The translations under genes were made by a program, and so were the position numbers. The notes under the pieces are model-generated. The model saw only the letters and a program-made list of their open reading frames with translations, was not told the origin of the DNA and did not search any database. Shown piece after piece: positions 49,440-57,545 of a stretch of 64,000 bases of DNA; position 1 is the stretch's first letter; every line of letters begins with the position of its first letter. Origin of the DNA: Arthrobacter globiformis (GTDB lineage Bacteria; Actinomycetota; Actinomycetes; Actinomycetales; Micrococcaceae); NCBI RefSeq assembly GCF_030817195.1, contig NZ_JAUSYZ010000001.1, positions 1,860,001-1,924,000 on the forward strand. The letters run 5' to 3'.

Positions 49440-49844
49440 CTAGGCACGGGCTGTGGCGGGGACCTTGTCCAGGGACAGGCCGACGCCGAGCAGCAGGACG
49501 GCGCTCGCCAGGTGGAGAACGTTGTCCGCGCCGTTGAGGGCAATGATGTTGAGCGGCGAGCTGAGCAGGAACAGCCCGAGGATACCGACCAGCAGGTATA
49601 CCGCGCCCACTGTCGTGTTGACGGTGCGTGCAAGCTGGACGTCCTTGACCCCCGCGTAGAGCAGTGCGGCGCCGATGGCCAGGTGGATCACGTTGTGCAG
49701 CGGGTTGACCTCGAAGATGATCAGGTTGGCGCCTTCGGTGGAGAAGAAGCTGACACCCGAAGTCACGGCGAAGCCGACGAGGCCCACCAAGAGGTAGACA
49801 GCTCCGAAGACTGTGGCGACAAGACGGTTAGGTGAGTTGCGCAT
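49440..49844 (-). CDS. DUF4383 domain membrane protein
   Basis: 134-residue protein with four membrane helices in two similar halves: VFGAVYLLVGLVGFAVTSG with NPLHNVIHLAIGAALLYAG, then VNTTVGAVYLLVGILGLFL with NGADNVLHLASAVLLLGVG. The repeated (N)-x-L/V-H-x-x-x-x motif is typical of DUF4383. Function is unknown; members occur beside stress or energy genes in actinobacteria. ATG 49844 has GGAAGGAA about 7 bases upstream on its strand. The downstream membrane gene begins with no gap. Confidence 0.85.
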   Translation of the reverse strand: MRNSPNRLVATVFGAVYLLVGLVGFAVTSGVSFFSTEGANLIIFEVNPLHNVIHLAIGAALLYAGVKDVQLARTVNTTVGAVYLLVGILGLFLLSSPLNIIALNGADNVLHLASAVLLLGVGLSLDKVPATARA

Positions 49845-49970
49845 GGCCCAAATTCCTTCCGGTTGCTGGCAGGGTCAGATGCCCTGGCCAGATTTTCGGA
49901 GCCCCGGTCGGGACTCTCGGAAGCAATTCGGGTCCGATGTGCGCTTGGATGGGTGGCGGTCAGATAAGAG

Positions 49971-50534
49971 TCAGGCCTTTGGCCGGAGCCGGATGGTGAC
50001 CATCTTGAGGTCGTCCTTGCCGGCGAAGCGGTACACGAGTTCGATGTCCTTGCCCCGGCATTTGATGAGCCCGGCGATATCCGCGATGTTGTTGTCGCCC
50101 TCGTTGCTGACTTTGAGGTCGTCATAAGCCGTGGTGCAGGAGGGATCCAGTTGGAGGCTCTTAACGCCTGAATCGAACTCCTCCCGTGACAGCTGCTCCT
50201 TCAGGCTCGGGTCCATGTAGTCGTTGTACGCCTTGTTGGTGTCACCGGCGATGACCAGCTTGGTGAAGCTGTCCGCGAGATCCCCGGCCTGCCGCGTGGC
50301 TCCGCCCACAAGGTTCACGAGGAGCAGCACTCCGACGGCCACCAGCAGCAGCACGCCTGCCACAATGCCCACGACGATCCAGAGGCCCTTCCGGTTGTTG
50401 GCCGGAGGCATGCCGGGCAAGCCGAACGGGGCAGGCGGAAGCCGCCGCCGGCCAAGGGGCTGCTGCGGACCTGGCGGGTAGGGGCCGGGCTGTTGTGCGC
50501 CGGGCTGCTGCGGGGGGAGCGGGGGATTGCTCAA
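49971..50534 (-). CDS. Pro-rich single-pass membrane protein with extracytoplasmic domain
   Basis: 187-residue protein: a Pro/Gln/Gly-rich cytoplasmic N-terminus (about 50 residues), one membrane helix (LWIVVGIVAGVLLLVAVGVLLL), then a roughly 110-residue outside domain that starts AGDLADSFTKLVIAGDTNKAYN and has two Cys (DPSCTTAY, LIKCRG) that could form a disulfide. The outside part resembles DUF4878/NTF2-like lumazine-type folds, but this is a weak match by eye. TTG 50534 is used because GGAAAGG lies 7 bases upstream; an ATG 26 codons earlier would read through a poorer leader. Function unknown. Confidence 0.7.
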   Translation of the reverse strand: MSNPPLPPQQPGAQQPGPYPPGPQQPLGRRRLPPAPFGLPGMPPANNRKGLWIVVGIVAGVLLLVAVGVLLLVNLVGGATRQAGDLADSFTKLVIAGDTNKAYNDYMDPSLKEQLSREEFDSGVKSLQLDPSCTTAYDDLKVSNEGDNNIADIAGLIKCRGKDIELVYRFAGKDDLKMVTIRLRPKA

Positions 50535-50676
50535 GGGTGGGCCTTTCCGGCACCGCACCAGCGGCGCTCCAACTAACGGGGGCACAGCCGGCGCCCGGTC
50601 ACTCTTGTGCAATAGCCTATAGCGCCGGTGGCCCGGAACAGCGATGTTTGCCCGTGGTTACGGCTGGCTGTCGCAG

Positions 50677-51150
50677 TCAGGCTTCCGCTGAGTTGCGCTC
50701 AAGCAATGGCTGGATCCGGAAAGGTATCAGTTCACCCATGGCCAGGGCGGTATCGGTCCTCTCGACGCCGTCGCAGGCCAGAATCTTCCCGTTGATCCGG
50801 AAGAGGTCTTCGGCGTCCAGCGCCACCACGCGCAGCAGCAGGTCGGCCGAGCCGGTCAGGCCATAGCCCTCAAGGATTTCCGGCACGGCTGCCAGTTCCT
50901 CGGCAAGGGAGCCGAGCTTTTGCTGCTGGACATGCACCGAGATGAAAGCCATCAGCGGATAGCCCAGGGACACCGGATTGATCCGCCGCTCGAACGACAG
51001 GAAGGCGTGCTTCTTCTCGAGCTGGGCCATCCGCGCCTGGACGGTGTTGCGGGAGAGGCCGAGCTTCTGGGCGAGGGCCACCACAGTGCGGCGCGGGTCC
51101 TGTGCCAGGGCGGAGAGCAGCCGGGTGTCTGTGCCATCCAAAGCTTGCAT
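50677..51150 (-). CDS. Lrp/AsnC-family regulator
   Basis: 157-residue regulator with an N-terminal HTH (LDGTDTRLLSALAQDPRRTVVA, then KLGLSRNTVQARMAQLEKK) and a C-terminal RAM effector domain (MAFISVHVQQQKLGSLAEELAAV, LTGSADLLLRVVALD). It is divergent from the bkd operon, and Lrp-type activators (BkdR) of 2-oxoacid dehydrogenase genes are known, so branched-chain amino acids or their oxoacids are likely effectors (inference). ATG 51150 (MQALDGTD) is chosen; GTG 51168 is possible. No clear ribosome-binding site is visible. Confidence 0.87.
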   Translation of the reverse strand: MQALDGTDTRLLSALAQDPRRTVVALAQKLGLSRNTVQARMAQLEKKHAFLSFERRINPVSLGYPLMAFISVHVQQQKLGSLAEELAAVPEILEGYGLTGSADLLLRVVALDAEDLFRINGKILACDGVERTDTALAMGELIPFRIQPLLERNSAEA

Positions 51151-51212
51151 AATGCGCAAGGCTAGCACGGTCTGAAGCCGCCAAATAGTGCATTGTGCTC
51201 AGTTTTCCGCGT

Positions 51213-51227
51213 GGTGGTTGTACCACC
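51213..51227. promoter_or_regulatory. Candidate Lrp-type operator palindrome
   Basis: Perfect interrupted palindrome GGTGG-TTGTA-CCACC in the Lrp-bkd gap. Size and AT-leaning centre suit an Lrp/AsnC half-site pair; inferred from position. Confidence 0.35.
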
Positions 51228-51232
51228 TGAAC

Positions 51233-51252
51233 ATTGTGAGTATGGTCACAAT
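51233..51252. promoter_or_regulatory. CRP/GlxR-type binding site in bkd promoter region
   Basis: ATTGTGA-GTATGG-TCACAAT is a perfect 20-bp dyad containing the CRP/GlxR consensus TGTGA-N6-TCACA. It lies 6 bases past the previous palindrome and upstream of the preferred bkdA start, suggesting cAMP-dependent control of branched-chain catabolism. Confidence 0.65.
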
Positions 51253-51346
51253 TAACCGGGGCAAAGGCGCCCGGGAGGCCGGAATGCGGCGGTATCACGA
51301 GTCCTGCCGCGGGATGGTTACACGACGTCAGAAGGTTGCGGCAACA

Positions 51347-52522
51347 GTGGTGACAGACGATGCGGGCCAGGGCGGAACAGCCGCCGGCCGGAACAACAAC
51401 ACAGGGCACCAGGGTGGCGCAGGCCACAGCATGGTCCAGCTGATCACCCCTGCGGGGGAACGCGTCAGCCATCCGGAGTACGACCCCTGGCTCAAGGACG
51501 TATCAGACGAGCAGTTGTGCTCGCTCTACGAGGACCTGGTGGTGATTCGGCGGATCGACAAAGAGGCAACCGCGCTGCAGCGCCAGGGTGAACTTGGCCT
51601 TTGGCCGCCTCTGCTGGGCCAGGAAGCCTCACAGGTGGGATCCGTGCGGGCACTGCGGGAAGACGACTTCATTTTTCCCAGCTACCGCGAGAACGGCGTG
51701 GCCTACTGCCGCGGAGTGGACCTGGCGGACATCCTGCGTGTTTGGCGCGGCGCTGCGTCCGGCGGCTGGGACCCGTACACGGTCAACATGGCCATCCCGC
51801 AGATCGTCATCGGCGCGCAGACGTTGCATGCGACCGGGTACGCCATGGGAATCCAGAACGACGGGGCCGACTCCGCAGCGATTGTGTACTTCGGCGACGG
51901 CGCCACCAGCGAGGGCGATGTCAACGAGGCCATGGTCTTTGCCGCCAGCTTCCAGGTGCCCCTGGTGTTCTTCTGCCAGAACAACCACTGGGCCATCTCC
52001 GAACCGGTGCGCGTCCAGTCCCACACCCAGCTTGTGGACCGCGGGACCGGCTTCGGCATCCCCAGCATGCGCGTCGACGGCAATGACGTGCTTGCGGTTA
52101 TGGCAGCCACCCGGGTTGCTCTCGACCGTGCCCGCCGGGGCGGCGGTCCCACTTTCATCGAGGCCGTCACCTACCGGATGGGCCCGCATACGACGGCGGA
52201 CGATCCCACCCGGTACCGCGACGCCAATGAGCTAGAGGACTGGGCAGCCAAGGATCCCATCGGGCGGGTCCACGCGCTGCTTGACCGCAAGGGCCTGTTC
52301 ACCGAGGAGTTCGAAACTGGCGTGCGGACCAAGGCAGACGCCGTCGCCCGTGAACTGCGTGCAGGCTGCATTGGCATGCCGGACCCCGAGCCTCTCGACG
52401 TCTTCAAGCACGTCTACAGCACCCCCAATTCCTGGCTGGACCGCCAGCAGGACCACTACTCCCGTTACCTTGCCACCTTCGGCGATCCCGAAGCGGCAAC
52501 ACAAGAAGAAGGTGCACGCTGA
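51347..52522 (+). CDS. bkdA: 2-oxoacid dehydrogenase E1 alpha (branched-chain type)
   Basis: About 391-residue thiamine-diphosphate-binding E1 alpha subunit of a heterotetrameric E1. LGQEASQVGSVRAL and FPSYRENGVAYCRGVD precede the ThDP motif IVYFGDGATSEGDVNEAMVF ending CQNNHWAIS (the GDG...NN pair). YRMGPHTTADDPTRYR is the phosphorylation-loop-like region. With E1 beta and E2 it oxidatively decarboxylates branched-chain 2-oxoacids (or pyruvate). The start is uncertain: GTG 51347 is used; ATG 51284 (GGGAGG 5 bases upstream) and ATG 51431 are alternatives. The context with leucine genes favours the branched-chain role. Confidence 0.85.
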   Translation: MVTDDAGQGGTAAGRNNNTGHQGGAGHSMVQLITPAGERVSHPEYDPWLKDVSDEQLCSLYEDLVVIRRIDKEATALQRQGELGLWPPLLGQEASQVGSVRALREDDFIFPSYRENGVAYCRGVDLADILRVWRGAASGGWDPYTVNMAIPQIVIGAQTLHATGYAMGIQNDGADSAAIVYFGDGATSEGDVNEAMVFAASFQVPLVFFCQNNHWAISEPVRVQSHTQLVDRGTGFGIPSMRVDGNDVLAVMAATRVALDRARRGGGPTFIEAVTYRMGPHTTADDPTRYRDANELEDWAAKDPIGRVHALLDRKGLFTEEFETGVRTKADAVARELRAGCIGMPDPEPLDVFKHVYSTPNSWLDRQQDHYSRYLATFGDPEAATQEEGAR

Positions 52523-53532
52523 TGACGCAGATGACCTTTGCGCGGGCAATCAACTCCGGCCTCCGCAGATCCCTCGACAACGATCCCAAAGTGGTCCTCT
52601 TGGGCGAGGACATCGGCGCCCTGGGCGGCGTCTTCCGCGTGACCGACGGGCTGCAGAAGGACTTCGGCAAGCACCGCGTCGTGGACACGCCGCTGGCCGA
52701 GTCGGGCATCGTGGGCACGGCGGTTGGCCTGGCTTACCGCGGCTACCGGCCGGTGGTGGAAATCCAGTTCGACGGCTTCGTCTATCCCGCCTTCGACCAG
52801 ATCGTGTCCCAGGTGGCGAAGATGCACTACCGCAGCCGGGGCACCGTGAAAATGCCCATCACCATCCGCATCCCGTTCGGCGGCGGCATCGGGTCGCCGG
52901 AGCACCACTCCGAGTCGCCGGAGGCCTACTTCGCCCACACGGCAGGCCTGCGGGTGGTCACTCCGGCCAGCCCGCAGGACGCCCACACCATGATCCAGCA
53001 GGCCATTTCGTGTGATGACCCCGTGGTGTTCTTTGAGCCGAAGCGCCGCTACCACGACAAAGGCGAGGTGGACGAGTCGCTGGATCCCAACTCAGCCCCG
53101 CCGATGGGCCAGGCCCGCGTGGTGACGGACGGCAGTGACGTCACGCTCGTGGCCTACGGGCCACTGGTGAAGACGGCCCGCGATGCCGCCACGGCGGCCG
53201 CGGACGAGGGCGTCTCGGTTGAGGTCATTGACCTGCGGTCACTGGCTCCCGTGGACTTCGCCACCGTTGAAGCCTCGGTCCGCAAGACGGGCAGGCTGGT
53301 GATCACCCACGAGGCCGGGCAGTCAGGCGGGCTCGGCGCAGAGGTCGCGGCCAGCATCACCGAGCGCTGCTTCTACCATCTGGAGGCGGCACCGGTCCGC
53401 GTCACCGGGTTTGATGTGCCGTACCCCTATTCGAAGGTGGAGATGCACCACCTTCCGAATCTTGACCGGATCCTCGACGGCGTCGATCGCGCGCTGGGCC
53501 GGCCGAATTCGCTGAGCGGGCTGGAAGGATGA
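52522..53532 (+). CDS. bkdB: 2-oxoacid dehydrogenase E1 beta (branched-chain type)
   Basis: 336-residue E1 beta subunit. LLGEDIGALGGVFRVTDGL and DTPLAESGIVGTAVGLAYRG open the pyrimidine-binding domain; the conserved Glu lies in EIQFDGFVYPAFDQIVSQ. HHSESPEAYFAHTAGLRVVTPASP and the C-terminal transketolase part (IDLRSLAPVDFATVEASV, THEAGQSGG) follow. The ATG overlaps the E1 alpha stop by one base. It ends overlapping the E2 start by 4 bases, so all three genes are coupled. Confidence 0.92.
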   Translation: MTQMTFARAINSGLRRSLDNDPKVVLLGEDIGALGGVFRVTDGLQKDFGKHRVVDTPLAESGIVGTAVGLAYRGYRPVVEIQFDGFVYPAFDQIVSQVAKMHYRSRGTVKMPITIRIPFGGGIGSPEHHSESPEAYFAHTAGLRVVTPASPQDAHTMIQQAISCDDPVVFFEPKRRYHDKGEVDESLDPNSAPPMGQARVVTDGSDVTLVAYGPLVKTARDAATAAADEGVSVEVIDLRSLAPVDFATVEASVRKTGRLVITHEAGQSGGLGAEVAASITERCFYHLEAAPVRVTGFDVPYPYSKVEMHHLPNLDRILDGVDRALGRPNSLSGLEG

Positions 53533-54944
53533 CCGCCACCATGATCAAGGAATTCCGGCTGCCGGATCTCGGCGAAGGACTGACCGAATCTGAAATCGTC
53601 AGCTGGAAGGTGGGGGTCGGGGACACCGTCAGCCTGAACCAGATCATCGCCGAGGTGGAGACCGCCAAAGCGGTGGTGGAGCTGCCCTCGCCGTTCGCGG
53701 GCGTGATCACGGCCCTGCATGAACAGCCGGGAACCGTGGTGGAGGTGGGCAAGCCGATTGTCTCGTTCGAGGTAAAGGACGACGCCGGTAACCAGCCCGG
53801 CCCTGCCGCTCCGGCTGAAGCGCCGCTCCCCAAGAGGGAACCCAACCTGGTCGGGTACGGCGCCGTCGTCGAAAGCATCGGCCGCCCCGTCCGCCGGCAG
53901 CGCACGCTCCTCGAGCCCGCCGAAACCAAGCCTGCGGTGGTTGAGCCTGCCGAAACCAAGCCGGCCGAAACCAAGGCCCCGGCGGTTGAGCCTGTCGAAA
54001 CCAAGCCTGTCGAAACCAAGCCGGACGAAACCAACCCCGCCGAGCGGCCCCGTTCCACGCCGCCCGTCCGGAAGCTGGCCAGGGACCTCGGCGTGGATCT
54101 GGAGAAGGTGGCGGGGACCGGCCCCGGCGGACTGATTACCCGTGACGATGTGCGCAATTTCGTGGGAGGCGGGGATCTTCCCGCGGCCGCCCAGGAGCTC
54201 GCGGCACAGGAAACGGCACCAGAGTCCGCGTCGGCCCGGCGTGACCGTGAGGTGCGTACGCCTATCAAGGGTGTCCGCAAATTCACGGCGGCCGCCATGG
54301 TCAGCAGTGCCTTCACAGCGCCGCATGTGACGGAGTTCCTGACGGTCGACGTCACTCCGGCCATGGAACTGCTGGCCAGGCTCAAGGAAAGCAAGCCCTT
54401 TGCCGGCCATAAGCTCACGCCGCTGACCCTCGTGGCCAAGGCGGTCCTGATCGCACTGCGGCGCAATCCTGGCCTGAATGCCAAGTGGGATGAGGCCAAC
54501 CAGGAGATCGTTCAGTTCAACTACGTGAACCTCGGCATCGCGGCCGCAACCCCGCGCGGCCTCACCGTTCCCAACATCAAGGACGCCGACCGCCTGACGC
54601 TCGTCGACTTGTCCGCGGCGCTCGCAGGACTGACGGACACCGCCCGGGCCGGCAAGAGCAGCCCGGAGGACCTCTCCGGCGGCACCATCTCCATCACCAA
54701 CATCGGCGTCTTCGGGATCGACGCCGGCACACCCATCCTCAACCCGGGGGAGGCCGCCATCCTGGCCATGGGCGCCGTGCGCAAGACCCCTTGGGAGTAC
54801 CAGGACCAGGTCGCGCTGAGGGAGGTCATGACGCTGAGCCTGTCCTTCGACCACCGGCTGGTGGACGGCGAGCAGGGATCCAGGTTCCTGGCCGACGTCG
54901 GCGCCCTCCTTGCGGATCCCGGCATGGCCTTCGCGATGGCCTAG
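53529..54944 (+). CDS. bkdC: Dihydrolipoamide acyltransferase E2 (branched-chain type)
   Basis: 471-residue E2 core. One lipoyl domain (residues 1-80) has its lipoyl Lys in VETAKAVVELP. A Pro/Glu/Thr/Lys-rich linker (about 130-175) is built of VEPAETKP-like repeats. A peripheral-subunit-binding domain (VRKLARDLGVDLEKVAGTG) binds E1/E3, and the catalytic domain ends in SLSFDHRLVDGEQGSRFL with the catalytic His and Asp. E3 is not in the window and must come from elsewhere. The linker DNA holds two copies of a 19-bp repeat found again near 62.6 kb. The last gene of the operon; a hairpin follows. Confidence 0.92.
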   Translation: MTATMIKEFRLPDLGEGLTESEIVSWKVGVGDTVSLNQIIAEVETAKAVVELPSPFAGVITALHEQPGTVVEVGKPIVSFEVKDDAGNQPGPAAPAEAPLPKREPNLVGYGAVVESIGRPVRRQRTLLEPAETKPAVVEPAETKPAETKAPAVEPVETKPVETKPDETNPAERPRSTPPVRKLARDLGVDLEKVAGTGPGGLITRDDVRNFVGGGDLPAAAQELAAQETAPESASARRDREVRTPIKGVRKFTAAAMVSSAFTAPHVTEFLTVDVTPAMELLARLKESKPFAGHKLTPLTLVAKAVLIALRRNPGLNAKWDEANQEIVQFNYVNLGIAAATPRGLTVPNIKDADRLTLVDLSAALAGLTDTARAGKSSPEDLSGGTISITNIGVFGIDAGTPILNPGEAAILAMGAVRKTPWEYQDQVALREVMTLSLSFDHRLVDGEQGSRFLADVGALLADPGMAFAMA

Positions 54945-54954
54945 CCGCAGGCAG

Positions 54955-54980
54955 CCTGCCGCTCGGGCTCGAGCGGCAGG
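54955..54980 (+). terminator. Hairpin after bkd operon
   Basis: Perfect 11-bp stem (54955-54965 with 54970-54980) and 4-base loop, 11 bases after the E2 stop. No T-run follows, so termination strength is uncertain. Confidence 0.55.
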
Positions 54981-55005
54981 CAACCCGGAACCACACAGCC
55001 TGCAA

Positions 55006-55087
55006 CCAAAACGGGGCACTTTGAAGCCGCAATCGGGGTGTACCCGCTGAAACCCCGGCGTGTCCATGCCAAAGTGCCCCGTTTTGG
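55006..55087. repeat. Long inverted repeat with nested hairpin
   Basis: Perfect 18-base arms, 55006-55023 and 55070-55087, enclose 46 bases that hold a second pair (CGGGGT/ACCCCG). It lies between the convergent bkd operon and TetR gene. It may be a terminator-like structure or a dispersed repeat; no transposase is linked. Confidence 0.75.
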
Positions 55088-55110
55088 CGCCGGCCAACCG
55101 GCCAGCAGGG

Positions 55111-55785
55111 TTACTGGGCCAGCGGACTGTCTGTCACCAGCAGGGCCGCAAGCGCCATGTTCTCCAGGAGGGGCCGCGCCGACTTGATGGCCATCCGCCG
55201 GCCGTGGTTGCGGACAGAGTGCGGCGTGGAGTTGATCAGGCCGAACGTCGCGTGGGCGCGCATCCGGAGATCTGCCGTATCCGTTGTGCCGTGGATGCCA
55301 GCCAGCACGTCCACCCACACTTCCACGTAGCTGCGCTGCAGGGCACGCACCTGGGCCTGGTCCTCGCTGGTCAGGTTGCTGAAATCCCTGTCCTGCACCC
55401 GGATCACGTCGGGGTTGCTGAGGGCAAAGTCCACGTGGAACTGCACCAGCCGGGTCAAGGCGGCGGAGGGATCGGCGGCGGCGTCCACCACGCGGCGGCC
55501 GCCGTCGAGCAGGTCCTGGCTGACGGTGAGCAGCAGCGCACCCAGCACGGCCTGCTTTCCGGGGAAATGGCGGTACACGGCGGGTCCGCTCACACCTGCT
55601 GCAGAGCCCAGGTCCTCAAGGGAGACCCGGTTGAACCCGTTGACGGCGAAGAGCGTGGCCGCTGCGGACAGGAGCGCCTGCCGCCGGGACTCCTTCGCCC
55701 GGCTGCGTTGCGTGGGGCCGGATGTCTCATGGCCGGCTATGCTCTGGCCGGCAGCGGTGAGCTCTCCGTGATCTGTGGTGGGCAC
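55111..55785 (-). CDS. TetR-family repressor of the leucine operon
   Basis: 224-residue TetR regulator: HTH at about residues 30-75 (RRQALLSAAATLFAVNGFNR, then SLEDLGSAAGVSGPAVYRHFPGK), a ligand-binding C-terminal domain with FHVDFALSNPDVIRVQDRD, as in the SACE_7040 / BkaR-like group. In Mycobacterium the equivalent position (Rv2506 and its homologues) is BkaR, a repressor of the branched-chain keto-acid operon. Here it is divergent from the carboxylase operon, with two GTTA-N8-TAAC palindromes in the gap. An acyl-CoA is the likely ligand (inference). Confidence 0.86.
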   Translation of the reverse strand: MPTTDHGELTAAGQSIAGHETSGPTQRSRAKESRRQALLSAAATLFAVNGFNRVSLEDLGSAAGVSGPAVYRHFPGKQAVLGALLLTVSQDLLDGGRRVVDAAADPSAALTRLVQFHVDFALSNPDVIRVQDRDFSNLTSEDQAQVRALQRSYVEVWVDVLAGIHGTTDTADLRMRAHATFGLINSTPHSVRNHGRRMAIKSARPLLENMALAALLVTDSPLAQ

Positions 55786-55838
55786 TTTTCCTCCTCGGAA
55801 CCCAAGAACTCTACCAACATCCTGTGTTGGACATCACA

Positions 55839-55854
55839 GTTACTAGAGACTAAC
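55839..55854. promoter_or_regulatory. Candidate TetR operator 1
   Basis: GTTACTAGAGACTAAC, a GTTA-N8-TAAC interrupted palindrome in the TetR/carboxylase gap. Part of a direct repeat with operator 2, 25 bases downstream. Confidence 0.55.
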
Positions 55855-55863
55855 CTAAACTCA

Positions 55864-55879
55864 GTTACGAGACACTAAC
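55864..55879. promoter_or_regulatory. Candidate TetR operator 2
   Basis: GTTACGAGACACTAAC, again GTTA-N8-TAAC, 51 bases before the carboxylase start. The same 5' context (CA before GTTA) and AAA after occur in both copies. Confidence 0.55.
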
Positions 55880-55929
55880 CGAAATGCGGCAGGACTGCCG
55901 CCGGAAGTGCCCGGGAATGGAAGCGGTCA

Positions 55930-57537
55930 ATGGAGACACTCGCCAGCCGGCTGGATACCGCCGGCAGCGCGTTCGAGGCCAACAGCCTTGCGCAGCGCGC
56001 GCTCGCCGAAGAGCTGCGGAAACGGCTTGCGACGGCGGCCGTGGGCGGGCCGGAGAAATCCCGCCAGCGGCACATGGCCCGGGGCAAGCTGCTTCCCCGG
56101 GAGCGGATCGACCGCCTTCTCGACGACGGCAGCCCCTTCCTCGAGATCGCCCCGCTGGCCGCGAATGGCATGTACAACGACGATTCACCCGGCGCCGGCA
56201 TCATCACGGGCATCGGCCTGGTGCACGGCCGCCACGTGCTGGTGATTTCCAACGACGCCACCGTCAAGGGCGGCACCTACTATCCCATGACGGTGAAGAA
56301 GCACCTCCGGGCCCAGGAGATCGCGCTCGAGAACCGGCTCCCGTGCATCTATCTCGTGGATTCCGGCGGTGCCTTCCTCCCCAAGCAGGACGAGGTCTTT
56401 CCGGACCGGGACCACTTCGGCCGGATCTTCTACAACCAGGCCCGCATGTCCGCTGCCGGTATTCCCCAGATCGCTTCCGTCATGGGCTCCTGCACCGCGG
56501 GCGGAGCCTACGTACCCGCGATGAGCGATGAGACGGTGATCGTCCGCAACCAGGGCACCATCTTCCTGGGCGGGCCGCCCCTCGTGAAGGCCGCCATCGG
56601 CGAGATCGTCAGCGCGGAGGAGCTCGGTGGCGGCGACGTGCACTCCAGGATCTCCGGCGTTACGGACCATCTCGCCGAAAACGACGAACACGCCCTGCAG
56701 ATCGTCCGCGACATCATCGCCACGCTTCCCGGGCCCGGCGCGCCGGCCTGGGATGTGGACACCGCCGTCGACCCTGTTGCCGAGCCCGGCCAGCTCTACG
56801 GCGCCGTTCCCACGGACGTCAACGCGCAGTACGACGTCCGCGAAGTGATCGCCCGGCTGGTGGACGGCAGCCGCTTCCACGAGTTCAAGAAGAACTACGG
56901 CGCCACCCTCGTGACCGGATTCGCCAGGCTCCACGGACACCCGGTCGGCATCGTGGCCAACAACGGCGTGCTGTTCAGCGAGTCGGCACTCAAGGGCGCC
57001 CACTTCATTGAACTGTGCGACCAGCGGGGCATTCCGCTGCTCTTCCTGCAGAACATCTCCGGCTTCATGGTGGGCAAGGACTACGAGCAGGGCGGCATTG
57101 CCAAGAACGGCGCCAAGATGGTCACCGCCGTGGCCACCACGCGCGTGCCCAAGCTGACCGTGGTGATCGGCGGGTCCTTCGGTGCCGGCAACTACTCGAT
57201 GTGCGGCCGGGCCTATTCACCGCGCTTCCTGTGGATGTGGCCCGCCAGCCGGATCTCCGTCATGGGCGGCAACCAGGCCTCCAGCGTCCTGGCGACCGTC
57301 AAGCGCGACCAGTTCGAGGCGGCCGGGCAGGAGTGGTCCGCAGCGGACGAGGAAGCCTTCAAGGCACCTATTCGGCAGCAGTATGAGGACCAGGGCAGCC
57401 CCTATTACTCGACGGCCCGCCTGTGGGACGACGGAGTGATTGACCCCGCGGACACCCGCACCGTGCTGGGCCTGGCTCTCGACGTCGTGTCCCGCGTTCC
57501 GCTGCCGGAGACCTCCTTCGGCCTCTTCCGAATGTGA
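55930..57537 (+). CDS. accD1: Acyl-CoA carboxylase beta subunit (3-methylcrotonyl-CoA type)
   Basis: 535-residue carboxyltransferase that moves CO2 from biotin to an acyl-CoA. RQRHMARGKLLPRERIDRLLD opens the family, and SGGAFLPKQDEVFPDRDHFG with RIFYNQARMSAAGIPQIA matches methylcrotonyl-CoA carboxylase beta subunits better than propionyl types. The oxyanion Gly pairs are in GSCTAGGAYVPAMSD and GGSFGAGNYSMCGRAYSPRF. GGAAG is 6 bases before ATG 55930. The carboxylase pair AccA1-AccD1 of M. tuberculosis has this activity in the same gene order. It overlaps the next start region. Confidence 0.9.
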   Translation: METLASRLDTAGSAFEANSLAQRALAEELRKRLATAAVGGPEKSRQRHMARGKLLPRERIDRLLDDGSPFLEIAPLAANGMYNDDSPGAGIITGIGLVHGRHVLVISNDATVKGGTYYPMTVKKHLRAQEIALENRLPCIYLVDSGGAFLPKQDEVFPDRDHFGRIFYNQARMSAAGIPQIASVMGSCTAGGAYVPAMSDETVIVRNQGTIFLGGPPLVKAAIGEIVSAEELGGGDVHSRISGVTDHLAENDEHALQIVRDIIATLPGPGAPAWDVDTAVDPVAEPGQLYGAVPTDVNAQYDVREVIARLVDGSRFHEFKKNYGATLVTGFARLHGHPVGIVANNGVLFSESALKGAHFIELCDQRGIPLLFLQNISGFMVGKDYEQGGIAKNGAKMVTAVATTRVPKLTVVIGGSFGAGNYSMCGRAYSPRFLWMWPASRISVMGGNQASSVLATVKRDQFEAAGQEWSAADEEAFKAPIRQQYEDQGSPYYSTARLWDDGVIDPADTRTVLGLALDVVSRVPLPETSFGLFRM

Positions 57538-57545
57538 GCCCCGGG

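Noticed and set aside
53427..55097. 556-residue minus-strand frame opposite the E2 gene
   Set aside because: Its LGFGRLGF-like repeats are just the antisense of the Glu-Thr-Lys linker repeats in E2.
54955..55110. Small coding gene between the bkd and TetR genes
   Set aside because: Open frames there are products of the inverted repeat and lack ribosome-binding sites.
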